A stretch of 30,262 bases of DNA from RGIG6291 sp964602275 (GTDB lineage: Bacteria > Bacillota > Clostridia > TANB77 > UBA1234): contig CAZRQF010000007.1 in NCBI GenBank assembly GCA_964602275.1, positions 1 to 30,262 of the forward strand, in the 5' to 3' direction. Made by a program: the position numbers and the translations under genes. The notes under the pieces are model-generated. The model worked only from the letters and a program-made list of their open reading frames with translations, was not told the origin of the DNA and did no database searches. Shown here in pieces: positions 1-7,604 of this stretch. How positions within the stretch are numbered: position 1 is the stretch's first letter; each line of letters starts with the position of its first letter.

Positions 1-36
1 AAGAAAGAAAGTCAAAAGAGCGTAAGGCAGCCACAT
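1..36 (-). CDS. N-terminus of an unidentified membrane protein (cut by window edge)
   Basis: A minus-strand start codon at 36 follows a good ribosome binding site (GGAGGT, seven bases upstream). Only twelve codons are visible, reading MWLPYALLTFFL, with no stop before the edge. The stretch is almost entirely hydrophobic, as expected for a first membrane helix. Such a start resembles drug/metabolite (EamA-type) transporters, but twelve residues cannot establish this. The gene is transcribed away from the rest of the window. Confidence 0.5.
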   Translation of the reverse strand, partial: MWLPYALLTFFL

Positions 37-151
37 AGTACGCACCTCCAAAAAATTAAGTTCAAAAGTAGTATATCATATATGTTTTTTCGTGACTATA
101 TAAATTTTGTATCATATAAAAAATGTGCATAAAATTTGTAGTGTGTAGAAT

Positions 152-201
152 CCAAAAAAGAAACTAGCTAGATTGTATAACTACAATAATAGCTAGTTCC
201 T
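152..201 (-). terminator. Terminator of tRNA-Lys
   Basis: Nine-bp perfect stem AACTAGCTA (162-170) with TAGCTAGTT (190-198). On the minus strand it is followed by a T-rich run (complement of the A-run at 154-159). It lies about 30 bases past the 3' end of the tRNA. T residues also flank the other side, so it may work in both directions. Confidence 0.65.
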
Positions 202-228
202 TTTTGTATAATAATAATAACAACGAAA

Positions 229-304
229 TGGTGCACCACCGGGGATTCGAACCCCGGACCGCCTGATTAAGAGTCAGATGCTCTACCAACTGAGCTAGTG
301 GTGC
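229..304 (-). tRNA. tRNA-Lys (anticodon CTT), CCA encoded
   Basis: The minus strand folds into a full cloverleaf. The acceptor GCACCAC pairs with GTGGTGC, the D arm carries AGCTCAGTTGGTAGAGC, the anticodon stem TCTGA/TCAGG encloses loop CTCTTAA with anticodon CTT, and the T arm carries GTTCGAATC. Discriminator base A is followed directly by an encoded CCA (complement of 229-231). It is a stand-alone tRNA with its own promoter and terminator. Confidence 0.97.
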
Positions 305-319
305 GTTTACAACAAAATC

Positions 320-348
320 ATTATAGAACGAAAAATAAAATTTGTCAA
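320..348 (-). promoter_or_regulatory. Consensus sigma-A promoter of tRNA-Lys
   Basis: On the minus strand TTGACA (343-348) and TATAAT (320-325) are both perfect, separated by 17 bases. The -10 box lies 15 bases before the tRNA 5' end at 304. Confidence 0.9.
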
Positions 349-362
349 TAGTTTAATATATG

Positions 363-403
363 AAAACCCCTAAATGAATTTTTAATCTTCAAATAGGGGT
401 TTT
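363..403 (-). terminator. Terminator of the zinc-ribbon membrane gene
   Basis: Ten-bp perfect stem AAAACCCCTA (363-372) with TAGGGGTTTT (394-403), with a 21-base loop. On the minus strand it follows the zinc-ribbon gene by about 40 bases. The A/T flanks would also allow plus-strand use. Confidence 0.7.
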
Positions 404-440
404 TGTGTCTTATCTACAAGTTTGTTATAAAGCAAATTTA

Positions 441-1154
441 TTAATTTTTAATTTTATTTGATAGTTTAGTAAATATTGAAGATGTAATAGATAATAATAT
501 AAGTACAGTAAATAGACTAGTTAGAAATGCATTTTCTATGCTAAAACAAATCATGATAAATGCCAAAATATATGCAAGCACAATTATAGCTAAATTAGCT
601 ATTCGTAGCACTTTTGCACCTTTATTTTTGATTTCAAGATTTAATAATTTAGAAGCATGGAAAATTGCAAAAGTAGCTAATAAGCATAAAGAATATACTT
701 TGCTTGCAACATCGCCTGTAACATCTATAATCTCCCATACATACAAAGAATTATAGATAAACATAAGAGTGTGTGATACGGCTCCAATTAATGAAAATAC
801 TTTATATCCACCATCTTTTTTATGTAGCTTTATAGAAGCTCCTGTAAACCAACCCCAGAATGCTATATTAGATAAAAACCACCACATTCTTCCGTGTATT
901 CCTATCTCTACGCTAAACATTATAAGGAAGCATTCGATAATTACACAAAGTCCAGCTAATCCAAGCAATACTTTCAAGAAAACATTATTGAATTTTGAAG
1001 TGCTTTTTGCTGTTTTAGTTTGAGTTTCATTTGTTGTAGGTGCAGAGTTTTCTACCTCACTACTTGCAGGTGTTTCACCTTGCAAAGCTACACCACAATT
1101 TTTACAAAACTTAGCATTTTCTTCTACTTCTTTACCACAATTAGAACAAAACAT
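441..1154 (-). CDS. Zinc-ribbon multi-pass membrane protein of unknown function
   Basis: The protein of 237 residues begins with a double-CxxC zinc ribbon (CSNCG, then CKNCG about 15 residues later), as in the zinc_ribbon_2 family often fused to membrane domains in Firmicutes. A Ser/Thr/Glu/Pro-rich linker follows (about residues 28-50), then about six hydrophobic segments. I place the start at ATG 1154 rather than an in-frame ATG 11 codons upstream, because AGGGGGA lies directly before 1154 and the ribbon then starts at residue 3. It is transcribed divergently from the ABC operon beginning at 1333. No catalytic motif is visible and its role is unknown. Confidence 0.8.
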   Translation of the reverse strand: MFCSNCGKEVEENAKFCKNCGVALQGETPASSEVENSAPTTNETQTKTAKSTSKFNNVFLKVLLGLAGLCVIIECFLIMFSVEIGIHGRMWWFLSNIAFWGWFTGASIKLHKKDGGYKVFSLIGAVSHTLMFIYNSLYVWEIIDVTGDVASKVYSLCLLATFAIFHASKLLNLEIKNKGAKVLRIANLAIIVLAYILAFIMICFSIENAFLTSLFTVLILLSITSSIFTKLSNKIKN

Positions 1155-1332
1155 AAAAATCCCCCTTTTAAATAGATGTAATATCACTATAATTTTATAG
1201 TAATAAATTTAAATATTCAATCTTTTTTGAAGATTTATATTTTTATATTAATAATGGTTTAAATATTACTACACATTTTGTTGAAACTTTGTTAATATAT
1301 ATCTAAGGAAATGTGGATAGAGGTGAAAATAT

Positions 1333-1725
1333 ATGTCAAAGTATTTTAAGATTTCAATAGGTTTATTAATTTTGTCGGTAATTTTATGGTGCGTACAATT
1401 ATTTATAAGCCCAGTGGGTGGAGAAATTATACTTGCAATTGCTTCGATTACAACTTCAATACTTTTTGTATGTTTTTCTGTAATAGCAATTATAGATAAA
1501 ATAGGCAAAAAATATTCACCGTATAAAGTGTTTGTAATTGTTACTGCAATTATCGGCATACTCACAGCACTTTATGCAATATATGACATAAACACGGATA
1601 CGGGGTGGTTTGCGGGATTACTCGGAATGCTACTTTTAATTGTTGTAGTACCTATAATTTTGGTTTTGCAATTAATAGATTTAATAATTTGGTTATATAA
1701 AAAGCGAAAGGAGAAAAAATGTTAG
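1333..1725 (+). CDS. Small four-helix membrane protein, first gene of ABC operon
   Basis: Protein of 130 residues, almost wholly hydrophobic, with about four predicted membrane helices (residues 7-27, 30-57, 64-84, 89-122) and a lysine/arginine-rich C-terminus. The start is supported by AGAGGTG eight bases upstream. Its stop overlaps the start of the following ATPase gene by seven bases, so the two are translationally coupled. It does not match a named family I recognise. From position it may be an accessory subunit or regulator of the downstream transporter; this is inference only. Confidence 0.75.
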   Translation: MSKYFKISIGLLILSVILWCVQLFISPVGGEIILAIASITTSILFVCFSVIAIIDKIGKKYSPYKVFVIVTAIIGILTALYAIYDINTDTGWFAGLLGMLLLIVVVPIILVLQLIDLIIWLYKKRKEKKC

Positions 1726-2450
1726 AGTTTAAAAATGTGACTAAACAATTTGAAACAGTTACTGCAGTTAAAGATATTTCATTTAAATTAGAAGATGGTA
1801 AAGTTTTAGGTATTGTTGGTAGAAATGGTTCAGGAAAGTCTACAATGTTTAGAATGATTTTGAATTTGATAGAGCCAACAGAAGGGGAAATAACTTATGA
1901 TGGAAATAAGATTGACGCTAAACTTTTAAATACTTTTGGTTATTTGCCAGAAGAGGGAAGCTTGCTACCAGAATATTCGATTATTGATATTTGTGAATAT
2001 TATGGTGCGTTGAAAATGATGCGTAAAGATGAGGTTTTTGTAAACTTAACGAAGTGGTTAAAGGAATTTAATATAGAAAGTTATATAGAAAAGAAAGCCA
2101 AAAAACTTTCAAAAGGAAATAGGCAAAAAATCCAATTTATAATTTCAATTCTTCATAATCCAAATTTTATAATTTTGGACGAGCCGTTTTCTGGACTTGA
2201 TCCCGTGAGCGTAAATGAGTTAAGTAATGCCATTTTAAAATTAAAGTCAGAAGGAAAAACAATAATTTTATCTTCGCATGTTATGGCACATGTGGAGAGT
2301 TTATGTGACGACATTTTAATGATAGATAAAGGTGAAGCTTTAGTAAAAGGCAATTTAAAAGAAATTATACAAAATTATAAAATAGGCGATAAAGCTGTTA
2401 CTTCGTTAAATGAAATTTTTATAGACAAAGTAGGTGAAGTAAATGAATAG
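1719..2450 (+). CDS. ABC transporter ATP-binding protein, NatA/CcmA-like
   Basis: Nucleotide-binding subunit of 243 residues. Walker A GRNGSGKST is at residues 34-42, the signature LSKGNRQK starts at 130, Walker B ends in DEP at 154-156, and a SSH switch histidine follows. LSKG-type signatures are typical of ATPases paired with ABC-2 permeases (NatAB, antibiotic and lantibiotic exporters). Its start lies inside the end of the upstream gene and its end overlaps the permease gene by eight bases, so the three genes form a tight operon. It should power export through the downstream permease; the substrate is unknown. Confidence 0.92.
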   Translation: MLEFKNVTKQFETVTAVKDISFKLEDGKVLGIVGRNGSGKSTMFRMILNLIEPTEGEITYDGNKIDAKLLNTFGYLPEEGSLLPEYSIIDICEYYGALKMMRKDEVFVNLTKWLKEFNIESYIEKKAKKLSKGNRQKIQFIISILHNPNFIILDEPFSGLDPVSVNELSNAILKLKSEGKTIILSSHVMAHVESLCDDILMIDKGEALVKGNLKEIIQNYKIGDKAVTSLNEIFIDKVGEVNE

Positions 2451-4626
2451 TTTTAAAGTAAAGGCAATAATAAAAAATTCTTTTAATAGAAGCATACAAA
2501 ACAAGTGGTTTATTATTTTTAATATCGTAACATTATTAAGTGTTATTCTTATGCTAAACTGGAGTAACATATCGGGCTTATTTAAATCAGGAAGTGATGA
2601 TGATATAAAAATAGCGGTATTAGACGAAAAAAATCTAGTGTATGAAAATTTACTAGAAAAGCTTTCCCAAAATTATGAGATTGAGAAAATAGATGAAAAT
2701 AATTATACTGCTGAAAATATATCGGACGATTTAATCATAGTCGAAATAAAAGAAGATGCAGAGAAGATTTTTAAAGTGACTATTATATCAAAAGAAGGTA
2801 TAGCTGGACAAAAATATAACGAAATAAAAGAAGCTTTGCATTATGCCAGAAATTATTTGTTTGAACGAGAATATGGCGTATCATTAGATGAGTTAAGCGA
2901 GTTTCAAAGTGAGATAGAAGTAGAAAGAATAATGCTTTCAGTAGATGCAAAAGACTCTGATACAAAAGAGCTAATAAAGTTATTTTCGTCAGCTGTGACA
3001 TATTTGATTGCTATACTAATATTTTCAAAAATAGCAAATGAAATATCTCAAGAAAAGCAGTCAAAATCTAGTGAGTATATTTTAACAGCGGTTTCTGAAA
3101 AAGAATATTTATTTGCAAAAATATTTGGCAATATTGCAGTGCTTATTTTTCAAGGCTTACTTATGATTGTATATTACTATATAGCTGTTATTATTTTAAA
3201 TTTGTCAAACGCATCAGCTTTAGAAATGGGAAGTATATCAAGGGCTTTAAGTTCGCCGATTAATATAGATATTGTAAATTATATATTGGTGCTTATAGTT
3301 TATAATGTGTTAAATATAGTGTTAATGTGCATTATTCAAGCGACATTATCTGCAAAAACAACTTCAAGTTCGGAAGCGGGAAACACAGTTTCGTTTTTGT
3401 CATTTACAATGGTTGCAGCTTATATAATTACAGTAGAATTTGTGACACCATATACAAAAATGAATTTAGCATTTGCGGTAATTTCATGTTTGCCAATAAT
3501 ATCATCGTATTTTATACCTGCACTTATGGTAGTTGGACAAATAAGCTTATGGCAAATCGTATTATCACTAGCTTTAATAATAATTGCAATACCAGTATCT
3601 TTTAATGTTTGTTCAAAAATATTTAAAAATGGAATTTTAGATTATACAAAATTAAACAAGAAAAAAATAGCTAAAAAAGAAGATAGCAAAAATATTTTTA
3701 TAGTAAAAAGACAAATGAAAAATATAGGTTTTGTACTTGGAACAGCTATAATAATTTATTTTGGAATGCAAACTATTTTTTCACTTATAGGTGCGTTTGT
3801 ACTGCCAACATTATTTGAAAACATATTAGAAGCAGAAGATGTATCGATGGTATTACAAATATTATTGCAGGTGGTATCTTTAGGACTTGCAAGTGCATTT
3901 GTATTTGCATATAGCGAAAAAAGAAATGAGAAAGAAAGTAAAAAAATAAAATTAAAATCAAAAGCAAAAATAATATTTATAACTATATTTTTAGTATTTG
4001 CACTTCAATTTGTTTTGTCTGGAATTATATATCCTGCTATTGGATTAGATTATAACATAACGGATACATTTGTAACAGACAGCACTTCAAGCGTTTTAAG
4101 TAAAGTTATTTTAATAATAACGCTTGCAGTTACACCTGCAATATTTGAAGAATTATTTTTTAGAAAAGCAATAATAGATTTCTTATCACCATATGGTAAA
4201 AAGATGGCACTGCTTATTTCGGCATTGCTATTTGGAATAATACACATGAACTTATCACAAGGGTTATTTGCATTTATAATAGGATTAATATTTGGCGGAA
4301 TATACTTATTCACAAACGACATAAAGTTAACAATGCTTATCCACTTAATAAACAACGGAATAGGTGCACTCGAAATGATACTTCCTGAAACAGGAGTTGT
4401 GATAACTGTAATTGCATTAATTGCAATTTGCATAATAGGATTTATATTATTAATAATAGAAATATTAAAAAAAGAAACGAGAGAAAAGATAAAACAAAAA
4501 CTAGCAATTAAAATTAGTAGAGAAGAATTATCAAACTACAAATACATCTTTACAGATTATGTGTTTGACATATCATTAATATTAATATTTTTAATGGGAA
4601 TACTGACAGAGAATATGCTAAGATAA
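2443..4626 (+). CDS. ABC-2 permease fused to CPBP-type intramembrane metalloprotease
   Basis: Long membrane protein of 727 residues. The first part has the NatB/ABC-2 layout: one helix near residues 23-41, an extracytoplasmic domain of about 130 residues, then a cluster of helices (about 180-400). The C-terminal part is another multi-helix domain bearing the three CPBP (Abi) protease motifs: E569-E570-x3-R574, F597-x3-H601 and H634-x3-N638. The glutamates and histidines are the expected metal ligands and catalytic residues, and all are present. AGGTGA six bases upstream supports the start. Permease-CPBP fusions of this kind are known in Clostridia. The protease may process an exported peptide or provide self-protection, but the sequence does not show which. 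Confidence 0.88.
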   Translation: MNSFKVKAIIKNSFNRSIQNKWFIIFNIVTLLSVILMLNWSNISGLFKSGSDDDIKIAVLDEKNLVYENLLEKLSQNYEIEKIDENNYTAENISDDLIIVEIKEDAEKIFKVTIISKEGIAGQKYNEIKEALHYARNYLFEREYGVSLDELSEFQSEIEVERIMLSVDAKDSDTKELIKLFSSAVTYLIAILIFSKIANEISQEKQSKSSEYILTAVSEKEYLFAKIFGNIAVLIFQGLLMIVYYYIAVIILNLSNASALEMGSISRALSSPINIDIVNYILVLIVYNVLNIVLMCIIQATLSAKTTSSSEAGNTVSFLSFTMVAAYIITVEFVTPYTKMNLAFAVISCLPIISSYFIPALMVVGQISLWQIVLSLALIIIAIPVSFNVCSKIFKNGILDYTKLNKKKIAKKEDSKNIFIVKRQMKNIGFVLGTAIIIYFGMQTIFSLIGAFVLPTLFENILEAEDVSMVLQILLQVVSLGLASAFVFAYSEKRNEKESKKIKLKSKAKIIFITIFLVFALQFVLSGIIYPAIGLDYNITDTFVTDSTSSVLSKVILIITLAVTPAIFEELFFRKAIIDFLSPYGKKMALLISALLFGIIHMNLSQGLFAFIIGLIFGGIYLFTNDIKLTMLIHLINNGIGALEMILPETGVVITVIALIAICIIGFILLIIEILKKETREKIKQKLAIKISREELSNYKYIFTDYVFDISLILIFLMGILTENMLR

Positions 4627-4660
4627 AAAAATAGGTCGTCATTTTGACGACCTATTTTTT
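4626..4660. terminator. Bidirectional terminator between convergent genes
   Basis: Fifteen-bp perfect stem (4626-4640 with 4646-4660) with an ATTTT loop, GC-rich core AGGTCGTC/GACGACCT, and A and T runs on its two flanks. It lies between the stop of the ABC/protease gene and the stop of the VanW gene on the other strand and can serve both. Confidence 0.92.
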
Positions 4661-4664
4661 GGGT

Positions 4665-5708
4665 TTAGGGTTCTTTTTGAATCATAATTGTAAGCATGCC
4701 ATTATTAATGTAAGTATTTACATATACATTAAAAGGATAATTGTTGACAAATCTAATATCACGATTGTTCCAATTTACAGTTGCATCCATACCAACGGGT
4801 AAATAATCAACTTCCATGCTATGAGTGTATCTTTGAGTTATTTCAAAATTTGGATTAAGTCGGATTGCAGCATACAAAGTAGAACTAAGCTGGCAAACGC
4901 CACCACCATAATCTTGAATAACTTCTTGACCCTTATAAGCATTTGCAAGCAAATATCCCTTTTCAGGCGAACGCTTGCCAACAATTTTATTAAAAGAGTA
5001 CTCTTCACCAGGCAAAAGAAGCATCTTCATTGCTTCTGCACCAAGCATAATGTTATGTGCACGATTTGAATTACTTGTACTAAAAAATGTAGTATAAGCA
5101 GCAACTATAGGCTCGGTGCAAGCATCAGCATTGCTATCAAGAGCTTCGATATTTTCAAAATCAGAAATACGAACTCTTAAAAGCGTGCGTGCCTTTGCGA
5201 TAATTGCATATTCACCTTGAATTGAGAAAATCGCAATAGGTCCAGCAGGAATATAGCAATTCCGCTTGCTACTTTTTAAAGGGTATGCAGCAGCTTTTTC
5301 GTTAAGATAGCCAACATATTTTACTTCAAGATTTGGTATGTTGCTATTCTTCAAATCAGATGCTTGGACATCATCATACAAAACAGTAAGCGGTTCACTT
5401 TTAATATAAGTGGAGTATACATAGCCATAAGAGTTATCATAGTTAATCTTATACCAATCATCTACAGTTTCTACAATTTCTACACAATCATTAAGATACA
5501 ATTTACCAAGAACTTTTGCATTGGTAGTAGGTTCGTTCCGGACATTTAAATAGCTGTCTGAAGAAACTCTTACATAGCCTAAAACAACAGTACTTGGATA
5601 ACTATCAGTATTATCATATTCCGCATTTGCCAAATGAGAAGTATAAAGTAAACAAAGTGCAGTAATAAGGCAAATACAAACGCTCAAAATACTTGCAAGC
5701 TTTTTCAT
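4665..5708 (-). CDS. Secreted SH3b-VanW domain protein
   Basis: Protein of 347 residues. I chose ATG 5708 over an ATG six codons upstream because AAGGAGGT precedes it and a clean signal peptide then begins at residue 1 (MKKLAS, hydrophobic core, cut near AxA at about residue 29). A bacterial SH3 domain follows (LNVRNEPTTNAKVLGKL, DDWYKI, GYVYSTYI), as in cell-wall-binding proteins. The second half is a VanW domain (NRAHNIMLGAEAM, LLPGEEYSFN, GGGVCQLSSTLY). VanW domains occur in some vancomycin-resistance clusters and in many Firmicute surface proteins; their biochemical role is unclear. G+C is higher than in many neighbours (26 of 60 bases in the block 4921-4980). Confidence 0.88.
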   Translation of the reverse strand: MKKLASILSVCICLITALCLLYTSHLANAEYDNTDSYPSTVVLGYVRVSSDSYLNVRNEPTTNAKVLGKLYLNDCVEIVETVDDWYKINYDNSYGYVYSTYIKSEPLTVLYDDVQASDLKNSNIPNLEVKYVGYLNEKAAAYPLKSSKRNCYIPAGPIAIFSIQGEYAIIAKARTLLRVRISDFENIEALDSNADACTEPIVAAYTTFFSTSNSNRAHNIMLGAEAMKMLLLPGEEYSFNKIVGKRSPEKGYLLANAYKGQEVIQDYGGGVCQLSSTLYAAIRLNPNFEITQRYTHSMEVDYLPVGMDATVNWNNRDIRFVNNYPFNVYVNTYINNGMLTIMIQKEP

Positions 5709-5767
5709 AAGAAACCTCCTTTTCAAAATCTTGATATAGGATTAATAACAAAATAAGCGACAAAATG

Positions 5768-5796
5768 ATTATACCACCGTTAACATAAAAGTGCAA
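5768..5796 (-). promoter_or_regulatory. Sigma-A-type promoter of the VanW gene
   Basis: On the minus strand TTGCAC (5791-5796) and a perfect TATAAT (5768-5773) are separated by 17 bases. The -10 box is about 60 bases upstream of the start codon. Confidence 0.75.
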
Positions 5797-5830
5797 TTGA
5801 TATTATTGAAAATTTTATAAAATGAGCTAA

Positions 5831-5877
5831 AAAAAGTCGTACCTTTGCCTGCCTAATTAGACGGATAAAAGTACGAC
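5831..5877 (-). terminator. Terminator of the htpX-like gene
   Basis: Stem GTCGTAC (5836-5842) with GTACGAC (5871-5877), extended by further pairs of CTTT with AAAG. On the minus strand it is followed by seven or more T residues (complement of 5829-5835). It sits just past the protease stop codon. Confidence 0.8.
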
Positions 5878-5887
5878 ATGAAAATAT

Positions 5888-6796
5888 CTACGAAATATGT
5901 TTTAAAGCTTCAACTCTTTCTTCTATTGGTGGGTGAGTCATGTATAATTTAGCCCAAAATCCTTGGCTTTCTTCACCTTTTAGTGGGTTACAAATGTACA
6001 TACTAGCAGTAGATTTATTTGCACTTTCAAGCGGCTCTTCGTCGCTAGAAATTTTTAAAAGGGCATCTATTAAGCCTTGAGGGTTACGAGTAAGTTCTAT
6101 TGCAGAAGAATCAGCTAAAAATTCTCTTTTTCTTGAAATCGCAAGTTTCATAAGTTCTGCTGCAATTGGCGATAAAAGCACGAAAAATATACCTACAAAT
6201 AATAAAAGTATTTGAACTGGATTTCCGCCTTCATCATCCCTGTCACGCTTTCTGCCGCCAGAATGTCCAAGCATACGAAAACAAAAATCAGATATAATAG
6301 AAACAAATCCGACAAAAACAATAACTATTGTTTGAAGTAATATATCATAATTTTTTATGTGTGAAAGTTCATGAGCTAGAACGCCTTCTAATTCGTAATC
6401 GTTAAGTTTGTCTAAAAGACCGGTAGTAACACAAATAACGGCATGGCTTGGGTTTCTACCAGTTGCAAAAGCGTTTGGTGCTGAATCTTCTACAATATAA
6501 AGCTTTGGCATTGGAAGGCCAGCTGCTATACATAATCCTTCTAAATTATTTATCATCCTTTTATTTTGTTCCATAGTAGCAGGTTTTGCATTGCTCATAC
6601 TAAGTACAATTTTGTCTGAATTATAATAAGCGCCAACGGCAGATAAAACAGATAAAGTTATTGCAATAGGTACAATAAAAATTGAATCTACTTCGCATAA
6701 ATAGCATACAAAATAAACTAATGCAAACATGAAAATGACAAAACAAGAAACTATAAATAAAGATTTCCTTTTGTTTTTCCTTGATGTATCAAACAT
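5888..6796 (-). CDS. htpX: HtpX-like M48 membrane zinc metalloprotease
   Basis: Integral membrane protease of 302 residues, the usual length for HtpX. Two N-terminal helices (about 14-34 and 38-57) precede the catalytic domain with HELSH at 142-146 (zinc ligands H142 and H146, catalytic E143). The third zinc ligand is in REFLAD at 224-229. Further helices lie at about 153-171 and 196-215. The family degrades damaged or misfolded membrane proteins. AGGAGGT lies directly upstream of ATG 6796. It follows lemA on the same strand, a pairing seen in many bacteria, but a terminator-like hairpin lies between the two. Confidence 0.93.
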   Translation of the reverse strand: MFDTSRKNKRKSLFIVSCFVIFMFALVYFVCYLCEVDSIFIVPIAITLSVLSAVGAYYNSDKIVLSMSNAKPATMEQNKRMINNLEGLCIAAGLPMPKLYIVEDSAPNAFATGRNPSHAVICVTTGLLDKLNDYELEGVLAHELSHIKNYDILLQTIVIVFVGFVSIISDFCFRMLGHSGGRKRDRDDEGGNPVQILLLFVGIFFVLLSPIAAELMKLAISRKREFLADSSAIELTRNPQGLIDALLKISSDEEPLESANKSTASMYICNPLKGEESQGFWAKLYMTHPPIEERVEALKHIS

Positions 6797-6835
6797 AAAA
6801 AACCTCCTTTTAAAATTGTTAAAAACATTTATAGA

Positions 6836-6867
6836 AAAAAAGGCAGAAATAAATATCTGCCTTTTTT
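6836..6867 (-). terminator. Terminator-like hairpin between lemA and htpX
   Basis: Twelve-bp perfect stem (6836-6847 with 6856-6867), core GGCAGA/TCTGCC, eight-base AT-rich loop, A run on one side and T run on the other. On the minus strand it lies just after the lemA stop and about 40 bases before the htpX start, so htpX transcription from the lemA promoter would have to read through it. Confidence 0.85.
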
Positions 6868-6876
6868 ATTTATACT

Positions 6877-7428
6877 CTAGAATTGTACTTTTGGAGCTTT
6901 TTTTGCATCTTCACTTTCAACTTTGAAAAATGCTTCACTCTTGAAATTAAATATACTAGCTATGATATTGTTTGGAAATACAAGAAGTTTGTTATTATAT
7001 TTTTGTACAGTATCATTATAGTATTGTCTAGAAAAGGCAACTTTATCTTCTGTACCTTTTAAATCAGTTTGTAATTGTAAAAAGCTTGTATTTGCTTGAA
7101 GTTCTGGATATCTTTCTACGACAGCAAATAAAGTTTTAAGTGTGCTTGTTAATTGATTATCAGCATTGATTTTTTCGCCAGCACTTGTAGCGTTCATATA
7201 TCCACTTCTAGCTGCAGCAACCTTTTCAAAAACTTCTTTTTCGTGTGTCGCATAACCTTTAACTGTTTCAACAAGATTTGGAATTAAATCAAATCTTCTT
7301 TGCAACTGTGTATCAATTTGAGAAAATGCATTTTGAACTGTACTTCTTGCTCTTACAAGTGAATTGTAAACACTTATAACCCATAAAATTAATAAAACTA
7401 AAATTGCTAAAATTATTATCCACACCAT
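6877..7428 (-). CDS. lemA: LemA family protein
   Basis: Protein of 183 residues, typical for the family. It has one N-terminal hydrophobic helix (residues 2-20), then the conserved opening YNSLVRARSTVQNAFSQIDT and RRFDLIPNLVETVKGYATHE, followed by long helices. LemA proteins are membrane-anchored helical bundles whose role is not settled. AAGGAGAG eight bases before ATG 7428 supports the start. It is the first gene of a probable lemA-htpX unit and is divergent from smc. Confidence 0.93.
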   Translation of the reverse strand: MVWIIILAILVLLILWVISVYNSLVRARSTVQNAFSQIDTQLQRRFDLIPNLVETVKGYATHEKEVFEKVAAARSGYMNATSAGEKINADNQLTSTLKTLFAVVERYPELQANTSFLQLQTDLKGTEDKVAFSRQYYNDTVQKYNNKLLVFPNNIIASIFNFKSEAFFKVESEDAKKAPKVQF

Positions 7429-7472
7429 ATTTTAATCTCTCCTTTTTAAATTAACTTATTACTAACAATATA

Positions 7473-7502
7473 ATTATAACATTAAAAACAAGAAAAAAAC
7501 AA
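7473..7502 (-). promoter_or_regulatory. Probable promoter of lemA
   Basis: On the minus strand TTGTTT (7497-7502) and TATAAT (7473-7478) are separated by 18 bases, about 45 bases upstream of the lemA start. The -35 box is a partial match. No equally clear promoter was found for the divergent smc. Confidence 0.5.
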
Positions 7503-7604
7503 TATAATCCGCCAAAAAATCTTGCGAATGAAAATCTAATAGTATATTATATTCTAGTAGGAAACTACGGAAATAACAAAAAGAGTAGTACAGAGGAGAA
7601 AAAT

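Noticed and set aside
538..1023. Two plus-strand ORFs opposite the zinc-ribbon gene
   Set aside because: They are antisense to a gene with a clear zinc-ribbon motif and ribosome binding site, and have no recognisable content.
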